Assembly: GCA_027625915.1 (NCBI GenBank)
Contig: JANTQA010000029.1
Location: 5,890,001-5,954,000, forward strand
Reading direction: 5' to 3'
Length of the DNA stretch: 64,000 nucleotides
DNA from: Anaeramoeba flamelloides
Lineage: Eukaryota > Metamonada > Anaeramoebidae
The position numbers and the translations under genes were made by a program. A model generated the notes under the pieces. That model was not told the DNA's origin. It made no database searches and saw only the letters and a program-made list of their open reading frames with translations. This document shows, in pieces, positions 34,567 through 45,584 of the stretch (the first letter of the stretch is position 1; the number at the start of each line of letters is the position of its first letter).

Positions 34567-36617
34567 TCCCTTAGCTTAACGGATTTGCCTAAAATTCATT
34601 AAGTTTTTAAAAAAAGATTTAAAATGATACTGATGTGCTAATATATTTATTTTCTTATTTGTATTTAATCCAAATTTTTATTATAATAAAAAGTCAAAAT
34701 CGTTCAAAAATAAAGTAGTTATGTTATTGATTTTTTTTTGAAATTGAAAAAAAAAAAAATAATTATTCATTTTTATATTTTTTTTAAAGATTTTTATTTT
34801 TATTTTAATTTTTTAAATTGGAAATTTTATTACAATAATAGTAATTCAAAACCCAAAATATTGGTTTATTATTCATAATAATCATCTAAAAAAATTGTTA
34901 ATTTTATGATAAAAAAATCAAATTAAAAAATATATAACTGAAAAAAAATTTTTTTTTAAGAAAAAATTTCAATAAATATCCAATCAAGAGAAAAATGAAA
35001 TTTATTTCTTTAGGCCAAAATTAAAAGTTTAATATGAATAATTTTCTAAAACTTTTATTTCGGCAATATAAATTACTTGAAATAACAAAAAAAAAATTCA
35101 AAAATAATTTCATTTATTATATTGAAATTAAACGAACAAAAACCTTTTTAATAGATAATATAATAAGCCCTAAATTTGAAAATAAAAATAAAAAATAACT
35201 CTTAAATATTTTTCAAAGATAATAAAAGAATCTTCAAAACCAAGAATTTTTTTTTTGAATTTTGGTATAGGTAAAAATTTGAATAATATATTTGTGAAAT
35301 TTGAATTTATCCTTTCTAAATTAATACAGATCTTGGAAAAGAAGTTCTGATATATGGTTTCTAATTAAATAATATTGTACATTTTATATCTAAACTAATT
35401 CTTCAAAAATTTTGACTCACTTTATAATGTTAATGGGGGTTGTTTTGAGGGTTTATTCTAGTATTCTTTTAAAAAATATTTTCAAATTTTTGGATCAGAA
35501 TCATTTTTTCTAATTTTGCAAATTTTATTTTTGCTTTTTCAAATTATTTTTTTTTTTTTTTTTTTTTTAAAAAAAAAAGATCATTTGGAAAAAAAAAAAA
35601 ATCTTCGAAAAGACAAATAATCACTAAGAAATTTGAGAATATGTGATTTCTTTGAAAGGGGATTTAATTATTGATAAAAAATCTTCTTGTTAAACTTTTT
35701 TTCAGTGAAAGTTTACTAATAAAAAATCCATAAGGCTCATTTCAAAAATTGTTACTCACTTTTTTTTAGTTTTTGGTTTTAATTTTTTTTATTTTTAATA
35801 TATCAGGCTTTTATAGATTGAGAATGACTTAAAAGTGAATTAAAAATCATATTTAGTTATTAATTGTTCTTGAATACTAAAGGATATTTTTTTTTTTTTC
35901 AATTTATTATTTCAGGTGAGTCACAATTTTTGAAAAAGAGTTTAGATTTTAAAAAGTCAAAAATGAAACAAGTAAAAAATTAAAAAAAAATCAAATAATA
36001 ATCTGACTCGAACTATTGGTAAAATCTTTTAAAATTTGAAAAAAAATCTTGTTGAAAAAATTTCCAAATTTTACAAAGAAAAAAAATATTTTTTTTTTTA
36101 AAAATTTTCATTTATATTTTTTGTTATTGTTGAATTCTTTATATCCAAAAATATAGATATTGTTATTGAATAGTAATCAGTAGATAAAAAAATTTTTCTA
36201 TGTGATGTCATAATAACTTTTTTAATGAATAAATCATTTAATCAAGTATTTGTAGGTAATTTTGGGGTGCAAAGGGCCCCAAAAAATTTCTAGTGAAGTA
36301 TGATGTGTTTTAATCATTAAAACTAAGAGTTTTTTGATGTCTAGTCAAACTTTTCAAAAAAAAAAAAAAAAAAAATTTTTTTTGACAAAATTTGGAAGGA
36401 AAAATAATAAAATCACAATAACCAAAAAAAATTTCCCAATGTTGAAATTTTTTTTTCAAGTTATTTTTTTATTGTAAGTAACTATATAATTTTTAATTAT
36501 AAAATTTTCTTTCTAAGATAAGTGTTTATAAATTCTATATCTTGTAATCCTTTATTAACATTTCAAATTAAAAATTTTAGTTTGAAAAGTTTTTAGTATA
36601 TTTGGGGTGCTTAGGGA
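34567..36617 (-). mobile_element. CCCTTAG-family transposon, reverse copy A2, interrupted
   Basis: Ends TCCCTTAG (34567) and GGGGTGCTTAGGGA (36604-36617) inside TA repeats. Reverse orientation relative to A1: CGGATTTGCCTAAA next to the start is the complement of the A1 right end. Without the 550-bp MITE and one TA duplicate it measures 1,499 bp, close to A1 (1,480) and A4 (1,509). Confidence 0.8.
35393..35942. mobile_element. Tc1/mariner-like MITE, family T2, with exact TA duplication
   Basis: Terminal inverted repeats AACTAATTCTTCAAAAATTT/TGACTCAC (35393 on) and, in reverse complement from 35942, AACTCTTTTTCAAAAATTG/TGACTCAC. TA flanks both ends (35391-35392 and 35943-35944). Removing the element plus one TA restores ATATC-TA-GATTTTAAAAAG, exactly the sequence found in the uninterrupted CCCTTAG copies. 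About 550 bp, no coding frame. Confidence 0.8.
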
Positions 36618-37054
36618 TATATATATATATAAATATATATATATAAATAAATTTATAAACTTAAAGTGGATATTATTCCACATTCAAATATTTGAAAAAA
36701 TTGTTAAAAAAAATCTATTATTTCAATAGGCTAACGATTTTATGTTTTCTTTTTTTAAATCGAATGTGTAAATATTTCTGTTTTTCTCGATCAGTTTCCT
36801 GTTTAAGTTGAGTAAAAATATCATCTATTCATTTCACCTTTTCGCACAAATAGGGATATAACTTCCCTCTAAAAAAAAAAAATACCAGGGAAATTCACTC
36901 TTTTTGAAGTTTCAAATAATTGAATGATTTTTTATAGGGATTAAATAGATTTTTCTAAAAAATTGTTATTTAATAACTTATCAGTTTTATTTTGAAAGAA
37001 TATTTTGGTACATTTTATTCATTGATAATAATATTTCTTTGTTCTTTCAATAAA

Positions 37055-37238
37055 GATAATTTTTTTGAAATAATTTGGAAAATATGCTGTATTGTGATGC
37101 CTATCAAAAAATGTGAAAAATGTTTCAAACTTTTAAAAACCACAAATTCATTTCGGAAAATAGATTTAAAAGTAATTTTGGTATTATAGTAATCAAGTTT
37201 TTTACTTGGTTTTTCAATTTCGGGATGCGATAAAAAAA
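37055..37238 (+). repeat. Dispersed repeat R2, copy 3
   Basis: Matches 1765-2010 and 23460-23725 (TTTTGAAATAATTTGGAAA, AATTCATTTCGGAAAATAG, TATTATAGTAATCAAG, TTTTTCAATTTCGGGATG). It is cut short by the 701-bp MITE that begins at 37241. Confidence 0.5.
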
Positions 37239-37240
37239 TA

Positions 37241-37941
37241 AACTCAGTTTCAGTCAAGAGGGCCAACGTTTTTTTCAAATATCAATTATTTTATATAATT
37301 GACCCATGAAGAACAAATAAGAAATAAACAAAATAATACACATCAAAGAATTGTTGATATATGTCTGAAAGAAAACTAATTAATGAATATATTTTCTTAA
37401 AAATTGAAAAACTCAAATTCTTAATACCCTATTGAGAAAAACAACGATGTTCGTTTTGAACTTCTACTGGTATTTGAATAATAAATATGAAACATTTTTC
37501 ACTTCATTTTCTCTTATTTTCTTTTAGAAATCTAGCCCCCAAACGAAGTTTGTTGGTATTTGTGGTAACTGTTTGAAAAAGGAAATGAAAATTCTGTGAA
37601 AATTTTTCACATTTATTAATCAAATATTAGTCGAAGATCAAAGATTGAATAAAATCCCAATAGAAATCAATATGATTTCTCAACAATCATTCCCATGGTT
37701 TCAATGGCCTTAGAATAACACGTTTTTACCAAGAGACTATTGATCTTGCAATAAATAAATTTTTGCAACTGAATGACGTTTTAAAAAAAAAATCGAAAAA
37801 AAAAAAAACAAAAATGTGAAAAAAATGATTTCAATTTTGAAAATTTCCAAAATAAAATTTTTCTTCTTATATCTATGCAAACCCTTTAAACACAAGTATT
37901 TTACACATTACAACTGTGACCCATTTGACTGAAAAATAGTT
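37241..37941 (+). mobile_element. 701-bp MITE, GGGGCCC family, copy F2
   Basis: Starts AACTCAGTTTCAGTCAAGAG after TA (37239-37240). In reverse complement its right end begins AACTATTTTTCAGTCAAATG before TA (37942-37943). Same length and order of blocks as F1 (CAACGATGTTCGTTTTGAAC, ACTTCTACTGGTATTTGAAT, ATTGATCTTGCAATAAA). The GGGGCCC core has mutated in both ends. Inserted into repeat R2. Confidence 0.75.
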
Positions 37942-38374
37942 TATTTTGGATTTTCTCTTTAATTTACCGAAATATTTTTTTTATTTTTACTCTTCCCCTT
38001 AAATATAAACTTTTATTTTATAATAAAAAATGTAAAAGATTTTGAAATAGAATGTCTCAAAATTTTCAAAAACACAAAATGAAAATTAAAAATAACCAGA
38101 GATTTTAAAATTATGTGTGTATTTTTATTAATAATTTTGGTTCAATCAATTTTTCGAATTAATTGAAAGAGAAAAAATAAGCAAATGAAATTGTTTTCTG
38201 AGAACAAAATTAAAATCTAAATCTAAAAAATTAAAAATAGAAAAAAAAAACAAAGAAAAAGAAAGAGTAAGAACGAAATGAAGGACTAAATATGAAAAGT
38301 TAAGTTGTAACTTTACCAAATTAAAATTGTAATATGTTTATTTTTTCTCCATCTTGAGAACAAAATTTGAAGAA

Positions 38375-39622
38375 TTATTTTTGGTTAACTTCGATTTCCA
38401 TTTCTTCTTTAGTTTGTTTGGCAAGTTCGGCTTCTTCTCTTAAGCGTTCCTTTTTAAGTTTACCCATGAATTTACGTTTTTCTTCAAGGGTTTGGAAGAT
38501 ACCCTTACCACATTTGGAGGCTGTGTCGATGAATTTGAGATCGATTTCTTCTTTGACGTATCTTTTGTTGGAATGCCAGAGTGTTTTTCTTAAGGTGATT
38601 GGTCTTCTTCTGGTACCTGGGACACCTCCTTTGATGATCAAAAAGTCATGGTTGACAAGACCGTATTTTGGCCATCCACCGAGTGGGTTAATGGTTTTCT
38701 CTGTGATATCGTATTCGGTACCACCGTTATTCAAACCTTCTTCGGTTAAACAGGATTTTCCAATTCTGTAGATTTTTTTGTTTCTTTCAGTTCTGTGTCC
38801 GTAACCCTTTTGACCAGATCTGGCAACTGACCATCTGACATTGGCTGGATGCCATGCACCAATACAACCAACTTTTCTTAAACCACGATGAGTTTTTCTT
38901 GGTAACCTTTTGACGCCCCATCTTGCAATGACACCCTTGAATCCTTTACCTGTGGAGATGGACATTGTGTCGAGAACTTGGTTTGTTTGGAAAACATCTG
39001 TGACATTGATTTTTTGTTCGAATTTGGATAAAGCAAAGTCGATTTTTTCTTTGATGTTGGATCCTCCATTGATTTGTAATTCAATCAAGTGTGCCTTTTT
39101 TTGTTTGAATGGGATCAAGTTTGTTTGTGTGTGTGCAAGTAGTCTGACAACTTCGGAGTGGGTTTTAAGCTTGGATATTTTGTGTTTTAATTGTTTGCCT
39201 TCGCCTTCGTAATGTGTTTTGACATATTTGGTGAATGCCTTTTGTTTTGATTTGTACCAGTTCTTGTAAAACCTTCTTTTACATTCGTTGGAAATGTTCT
39301 GGGCCCAGATGGTGGTAATGGCCTTTAGTCCCTTTGGTGTTCTTTTGTAACCAACAACACCGACGCCGATCATTGGTGGTGTTTCAATGATGGTAACAGC
39401 TTCAACAATTTCCTTTTTATGGAGATCTGAGCCTGGTCTGTTGACACCTCTGACAATATGTGTCATACCAACTTTGTATCCGACAAATCCTGTGAGATGT
39501 GGAGCTCCTTGAAGCTTGTCTTTTGGGAAGGATCTAATTTTTCCCATTTTCTTTCTACATCTCTTTCTTGGTAAAAATCCAAGAGATCCTGATCTTGGTT
39601 CTTCAAATTTTCGATGACCCAT
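38375..39622 (-). CDS. RPL3: 60S ribosomal protein L3 (uL3), intronless
   Basis: A 415-residue minus-strand frame beginning MGHRKFEEPRSGSLGFLPRK, the universal uL3 start. It helps build the peptidyl-transferase centre of the cytosolic large subunit. Family blocks are all present: GYKVGMTH (49-55), GVVGYKRTPKGLK (88-100), INGGSNIKEKIDFA (184-197), GKGFKGVIARWGVKRLPRKT (225-244) and GAWHPANVRWSVARSGQKGY (255-274). The His of KTHRG (residue 245), methylated in yeast and human, and the tryptophan-finger Trp (257) are conserved. Length is typical (yeast 387, human 403), with a slightly longer charged C-terminus. GC content is far above the flanks, as expected for a highly expressed gene. On the coding strand the first 140 bp upstream is almost all T, probably the core promoter region. 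No intron is needed. Confidence 0.98.
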   Translation of the reverse strand: MGHRKFEEPRSGSLGFLPRKRCRKKMGKIRSFPKDKLQGAPHLTGFVGYKVGMTHIVRGVNRPGSDLHKKEIVEAVTIIETPPMIGVGVVGYKRTPKGLKAITTIWAQNISNECKRRFYKNWYKSKQKAFTKYVKTHYEGEGKQLKHKISKLKTHSEVVRLLAHTQTNLIPFKQKKAHLIELQINGGSNIKEKIDFALSKFEQKINVTDVFQTNQVLDTMSISTGKGFKGVIARWGVKRLPRKTHRGLRKVGCIGAWHPANVRWSVARSGQKGYGHRTERNKKIYRIGKSCLTEEGLNNGGTEYDITEKTINPLGGWPKYGLVNHDFLIIKGGVPGTRRRPITLRKTLWHSNKRYVKEEIDLKFIDTASKCGKGIFQTLEEKRKFMGKLKKERLREEAELAKQTKEEMEIEVNQK

Positions 39623-39698
39623 CTTTGTTTTTTCAAGTTATTTACAAAAAGAAAAAAAAAAAAAATTAAAAAAGTAAATTTAAAAAAAATAGAAAAGC

Positions 39699-39736
<38 letters not shown>

Positions 39737-40170
39737 GAAGAGTGGTTTATGAATTAATTTTAAGCTTTTGAGTTTAAAAGTAAAAAAGTAAATAAAAAAA
39801 AAAAAGAAGGAGAGATCCTTACATTAAATAAATAGTAAAAGATTTAGAATAAATTCAAAAAAAATGATCAATTTTAGTTGTTTTTACTTGTCATTGTTAT
39901 TGGGAACACTGTTGATAATTTCGAAGGTGTGATCTGTTCTATTTCTGTTGTTATCAAAAACTTTAAGGATTAATGTTTAAGGACAAAGGTAACTGATTTT
40001 CTTTTCAAATTATAAATAGTCAAGTGTAAGACAAATATTGTATTTAATATAAAATATAAGTAATATTTGTTGTTAAAGAAATGGAACAAGATTTTCATTC
40101 AACTTTCAAAAAAAAAGGTATTGAAAATCATTCAAACATTTTCAAATTTTTAATTCTAAAAATAATCATA

Positions 40171-40647
40171 CAGTGATCAAAATAATGCGTGCACAACGAC
40201 TATAATCCGTGTTTCAAAATATTATCCGTGCTTTTTTTTATTCTTGTACCAATTTAACATCCAATCTACTACCAAATAGTATACCTAAGTCCAAAACAAT
40301 TTTGAAAATAAAGGTCTGGTTATTTTCAGTAAAATTTAAATTATTCATGCAAATAGTTGAAAATTTTCCATAATATTCTCAATTTTTTTGAAATTTTTTG
40401 TTTTTTTTATTATTAAAATATTCTAAAAAATTAACTCTATTTTTTGAGATAAATTTTGCAATTTGATCCTTCATTTTTAGAATTTCTTTTTGTATAATAG
40501 AACTTTAAGAAACCACTACCATATTTTTTTAGGGTTTATTATTGGTTTCTTTGATTGGTTAATGTATAATTCTTCTTTAACAAAAAAACACGCTTTTTAT
40601 TTTGAAACACACATTAAATTTTTTTGCACGCTTTATTTTGACTACAG
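40171..40647. mobile_element. Tc1/mariner-like MITE, family T3
   Basis: Left end CAGTGATCAAAATAATGCGT (40171) after TA; in reverse complement the right end from 40647 reads CTGTAGTCAAAATAAAGCGT before TA (40648-40649). Inner arms also pair (CCGTGTTTCAAAATATTATC against GTGTGTTTCAAAATAAAAAG). The flanks join into the uninterrupted repeat seen at 7445-7625. 477 bp, no coding frame. Confidence 0.7.
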
Positions 40648-42354
40648 TAAATTATTTATTTTCTCTTAAAGAATTGGGTACTTTTGTTACTTGTTTTAAT
40701 TCTTGGAGTTTATGATTATTTGGGAAAGCTGAATGAAAATTTTATATTTTTTATTTTTCAATTAACAGTACATTAGTCCTAATTTCAAAAAAAGAATTCC
40801 TTAACACTGGATTTTAAACTCAATCTATAACCTCCATCTTGATTAAAATTTTATTTTTTGTTAACAAATATTTCAAAAGTCTTAAAATAATCACATTTTT
40901 AACACTTCAAAGAATATAAAAAGAATTTTGATAAATTTTTAGGACAATTTGACTTGAGGTTCAGTATCTTTTTCAATCTTATTGTAAGACTAAAATTTGA
41001 TATTTAAACTAGATAAAGTTTTCTCAAACACTTTTTTTTCCAAGCCTGTTATTTTTTTCATTACTACTTCTTCATTTACTTAATATAATAAAATTATCAA
41101 AATAGGGATGCCAAAATAAAAAAATTAAATATTGGAAATAACCATCTATTTCTTGGGAAACTCTATTTAGAAAATAAAAAGAGAAAAATAAAAAAGTCAA
41201 GTGAATTATTTTTACTGTTTATTACCCGAATAATAGTATTTAATTTAAATGTTAAGGGAATACTATATATAAAAAATTCTTTACATCTAATACAAATATT
41301 TATCTTTCAAATTTATAAAAGAGAATGCAATTTTTCATCAAAATATTTAAATAATATTTTTGAAAAAAATTCATTTATTTTATATATATATATACTTTTT
41401 ACCTGATTGTTTAAGTTCAGTTCTAGATTAAAATACCTTTTAATCTATTTTAATATTTTTTTAAAATAAGAATATATTTTCAAAAATATACAAAATTTAC
41501 ATAATAACCTATTTTTTTTTATCCTAAAAAAATCTCCACTCAGATTATCGTGTTATATTCAACCTTTAAGAGATCTAATCTTTTCTCATTATTATTTTTC
41601 CATAAAATATGTAAATATTATTTAATTTTCACAAATATTTTTCTGATTTTTGCCAGAAAAAATCAAATATATTCATAAAATAAATAGGAAAATATATTTT
41701 TTTCAAGAAATAATTTCTTTAATAGAATTGGGCATAAAAGAATAATAGGGTAAATTAGATTGCAACAATAACTATAGCAAATAAAATAAATTTACTTCGA
41801 TTTGCCAAATAAAGGGTTTCTATTGGAAAAAAAAGGATAAAAAAATAGCTATATTGCATTCCAGTAAATTATTAATGTGTATTATAAGATTATATAAATA
41901 GGGGAAAAGACACGAGTAAAAGGCAAAGAAAAAGATACTACATAATAACGTACTGTATTTTTGTTTTTTCAAATAAAAAAATGATCCAAAAAAAAAAAAT
42001 GTATATTTTTTGTGACTCATTTGATTAATGGGTTTATGATTTATATTAAGATAGAAGTTAATTTGCAAAATAATTGGTAAAAAATACGGTTATAACTTTT
42101 TTATTTTAGATTTATTTTGAATTAAATAGAGTACACTTGAAAAGGTACATGTACAATATTATACTATTTTATTAGTTTATTTAAAACATTCAAGACAAAT
42201 ATACCCAAATTACGTTGAAATCTAGTAATTCGGAAGTAAATCTAGAATAGGAAACTTTATTATTATTCAACAGGAATCTGTGGAGATTTATAAAAATGTA
42301 TTGTGTAAATCATTTTTCAATAAATTGGTCCCAGTTGTAGTGTGTTGAATACAA

Positions 42355-42845
42355 GCGAATAAAGGGTTTGAATAGATATTAGAAGAAAAATTTTATTCTG
42401 AAAATTCTCAAAATTGAAATCATTTTTTCACATTTTTATTTTTTTTTTTCTGCTTTTTTTGATTTTTTTTTTACAACTAAATTGTTTTGCAAATTTTTTT
42501 TATTGCAAGATCTGATATCATCTTGGTAAAAATGAATTATTATAAAGGTTATTGATAAAGAAAAAATTATTGTAGAGAAATCATATTGATTTCTATTGAA
42601 ATATTATTTTATCTTAAAATCAAGATCAAAATCAACCTTGTTGTTTTTTTTCAATAAGGTGGAATAATTTGGATTTTGAAATTTGTAAGAAAATATATTG
42701 ATTTATTAATTTAATTTCAGGCGGGTATCAACTATTCTTTGATCTATTTTATTCAACTTATTTCTTATTTAATCTTTAAAGGTCAATTATAAAAAATATT
42801 TGATGTTTTTAAATATTGTTTGTTACTCTTTGACTGAAAAATAGT
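42355..42845 (-). mobile_element. Relic of the GGGGCCC MITE (F4, reverse)
   Basis: Ends TTTGACTGAAAAATAGTT before TA at 42846-42847, as F1 and F2. Internal blocks occur in reverse order and strand (AAATCATTTTTTCACATTTT, ATTGCAAGATC, TTGATTTCTATTG). The left end is degraded. Confidence 0.55.
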
Positions 42846-43953
42846 TTAGATTGAATTTTGAAGTAAAAAATAATTATTTCAAATGATTTAATGAAATTCC
42901 CTGAAAAATTTTTTTCAAAATTATTTCTTAAGATTTTTCAATCCTTAAAAAACCTACTCTATTTGTTACAAGGTTTTTGTTATTACAAGCTAATGTCAAA
43001 ATATGTACATTATTTTTTACAGACTCACCTAGTATAAAATATTTGGAATAGTTTCTTGGGTCTTTTGATCTTTAAATTTAGCTTTTATTTCATAAATTTA
43101 TCAAGATAAAAGTGAACACATTTTGAAAATTCATTTCAACGACTCTTTTTATGTTCAATAGTATCACAGAGTATTTTAAAGTTTTTTCTTTTCTTTTCTG
43201 ATTTCTTTTAATTTTCTTTTAATGTTATGGTAAAATAGATCAATACAAACCACTTTTATCCCAAAATTCACTTTAATTCAAACCAATTTAACAAATCTGT
43301 TTCGAGATTTCATTTCTGTTTATAAAATGATATTTTTATCAAAAAGGAATTATTTTATTCTTTTGTTCACCCTTATATTTTTATTTCTTGATTGGTTGTC
43401 GAATGATTTTCGATCTTTAAAAAGAATTATATTTTACGAGTCCCTTAAACACACGTTGTACCCTTCAGGTAACTTCTCTTGAGATCTCTGTTGTTCAGAG
43501 TAGAGTTCCTAAAATTAAAAAACCTTTTTTTTTTTTAATGAGGTTTTTAACATTCAAATGTGATAAATTGACGGCTTAATATTCTGTTTTCAATTGAGAA
43601 AATTTACTATCCTTTTAGATTCTTCATTGGCCAAATGTGTTTCATCAAAAAGCGTCAAACAAATAAATAGATTTCTCAAATTTCAATCTATTTCTCTCTA
43701 ATTTTCTTCGTAAATAAAAAGGTTTTAAAAACGCAGTAAAAAATTTTTTACAAATCTTTTATTCAAATAACCATATTAACAGATAGGTAAATTTTCGATT
43801 TCTTTATATTCAAAGAAAAAAATATAAACGCTGAAACACCTAAAATCAATGGTTGACTTTCAACAATGTTATTTATACAAAATTTTTTTTCGTTTATAAA
43901 TCATTTTTTATGGGTTGAAATTTGTTTTAATTCCTTTTTTGAAATTAAAATTC

Positions 43954-45251
43954 ATGTCAAGCATTCCAAAAACAAGTCCAGAAACTAAACCCGAAAACCC
44001 AGAAAAAGACAAAGAAAAAGGAAAATTCCACAAGAGAAAATATCACTTTTTTTCTTCACAAGGTTCCAAAATAGGATATTTGAGTTATCTTGAAGAAAAG
44101 CCTTTTGACAAAACCAAAAAGAGCACTCTTTTAACAAGCCTTCGTAAAATTAAATCAAGACTACAAAAGGGTAACTCTTTTTTTTTCTAAATAAAAAGAA
44201 AACAAAATATTTCGACATTTTGACTAAAATAACAAGAAAAAAAATTAAAAAAAAAAAATAAATAAACAAAAAAAAATTATTTATCATTTAAATCTTGTCT
44301 TAATCCTATCACATGATTAGGGATCGACGAAAAATTTTGTCAAGGGTTAGGGACAACACTTGAGCTTCTTGTTGCCTCTCTAAATAATAATCTTGGTACC
44401 GATCAACAAACGGAACTCTTTAATGAATCAGGGCTGATAACATATTCTGAGGTAATTAAAGAACGAAGTTCCATTTACCACTTTCATCGACTACTGGTAA
44501 CGTTTTATGAGCAAAGCCTTGAACTCGCCATTCGCAACCTTGTGGGGAATACAAACGGGAAATTTTCGAGGCTTATTGGCTCCATTTTACATTTAAATTC
44601 AACAGAGAAGTGGGACAATCTCAGAAAGACAACAGTCTTTGATCAAGAATACAAGAAACACCGAAAGCGCTTTCAACAAAAGATTTTCTATCAAACCACC
44701 AAAGAGATCTATGATCCTGATTTTATCACTGCGTCTTATATCAAGCGATTCAAAAAAAAAAAAAATTCCTTAATCGATAAAGATGCACTAATCTCCCAAC
44801 ACAACAAAGGTTTACAGTCGCTAATTCAAATTGAAAGAATACCAATTGAAAGCCCAAAATTTGCAAACTTGAATGTATTTAATTTTTTATTTTCCAAATT
44901 CTTTTTCTTCCTTTTCCAGAAAGAACGACCAAAGTAAAAAAGCAAATTCTTTTTTTTTCAACAAAAACCTTTTTACAGAACATCTCAGTAAACACGAGAA
45001 ACTGGGTTAAATCTAAGAAACTGAAAAAATGCCTTTCCAATATTGTGATTCCTTCTCTTACTTCTGCACATGAGCTCACCAACCAATTGCTTTTTAAAAA
45101 TTTAATTAGGTCTCCAAAATTTCGAGATTTACTCCTTGAATTGGAGAAAATGTTGAAATTCTACTATTACACCAAACCATCGCTTTTGGCTCCCTTTTTT
45201 TTTTTTTTTTTTTTTATGGACTTACAACCACTCCATTCAACCCGTGAATGA
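43954..45251 (+). CDS. Three-exon gene of unknown function
   Basis: Exon 1 is 43954-44170 (MSSIPKTSPETKPENPEKDK, a Lys/Glu/Pro-rich start). A 150-bp intron GTAACT..ATTAG leads to exon 2 from 44321, encoding a compact helical region (FCQGLGTTLELLVASLNNNL; IYHFHRLLVTFYEQSLELAI; KFSRLIGSILHLNSTEKW). Exon 2 probably ends at G|GTTTAC (44810), joining in phase 1 to exon 3 at 44920 after CTTTTCCAG (ISVNTRNWVKSKKLKKCLSN; FRDLLLELEKMLKFYYY), then a seven-Phe run and TGA at 45249. The donor at 44875 (GTATTT) would instead stop after KERPK. Codon use is less A/T-biased than in the neighbouring genes. The product of about 345 residues is mostly alpha-helical by eye, with no membrane segment. I do not recognise the family. 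Confidence 0.7.
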
Positions 45252-45289
45252 TTACGCTTTAAACATGTTGAAAAGATCAAAATTTTTTT

Positions 45290-45470
45290 CCTTGAGAACT
45301 CCTTTAAACAAACTTTGAAACTTGTTAAATTTCTTTTAAAACTTTTGTATTTCCTTTAAACTTCTTTTAAACATCTTTAACCCCCCCCCTAAAAAATTTG
45401 AAAGCTTTAAAGTAACATTAAAAAGGGTTTAAAGAAAGTTTAAAAAGAAGTTTAAAGGAAGTTTAAAAGG
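45290..45470. repeat. Inverted cluster of GTTTAAA(G/A)GAA units
   Basis: The left side carries TTCCTTTAAACTTCTTTTAAAC. The right side carries GTTTAAAGAAAGTTTAAAAAG and AGTTTAAAGGAAGTTTAAAAG. They face each other across AACCCCCCCCCT (C9 near 45382). It lies directly downstream of the unknown gene, so it could act as a 3'-end hairpin, but a decayed element is equally likely. Confidence 0.5.
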
Positions 45471-45584
45471 TTTCCCAAATTTCAGGTTTGCTTACATCCC
45501 TAGTACTTTTTGTCACACACGAAAAGATCACATATAAGCCACAAAGAAATCAAAATAAGGCACAAAATAATCACAAAAAGAACA

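Larger units (their letters stand above)
33415..38374. other. Intergenic region with nested transposons
   Basis: No gene seen. The interval holds a CCCTTAG element (34567-36617) that contains a Tc1-like MITE (35393-35942), a dispersed repeat (37055-37238) and, directly after it, a 701-bp MITE (37241-37941). The remainder (33415-34566 and 36618-37054) is AT-rich without recognisable structure apart from TA runs next to the element ends. Confidence 0.65.
39623..43953. other. Intergenic region, repeats and a coding-like islet
   Basis: Contains the T-rich upstream region of RPL3 (39623-39760, read on the minus strand), a minus-strand islet at 39884-39964 that reads FDNNRNRTDHTFEIINSVPN to a stop, a Tc1-like MITE (40171-40647) inside a dispersed repeat (about 40085-40750), and a reverse relic of the GGGGCCC MITE (42355-42845). 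The rest (40750-42350, 42850-43950) shows no gene or clear structure. Confidence 0.55.

Noticed and set aside
38367-38771. A 134-codon plus-strand frame with Leu/Ser-rich sequence
   Set aside because: Antisense shadow of RPL3, whose minus-strand product is unmistakable.
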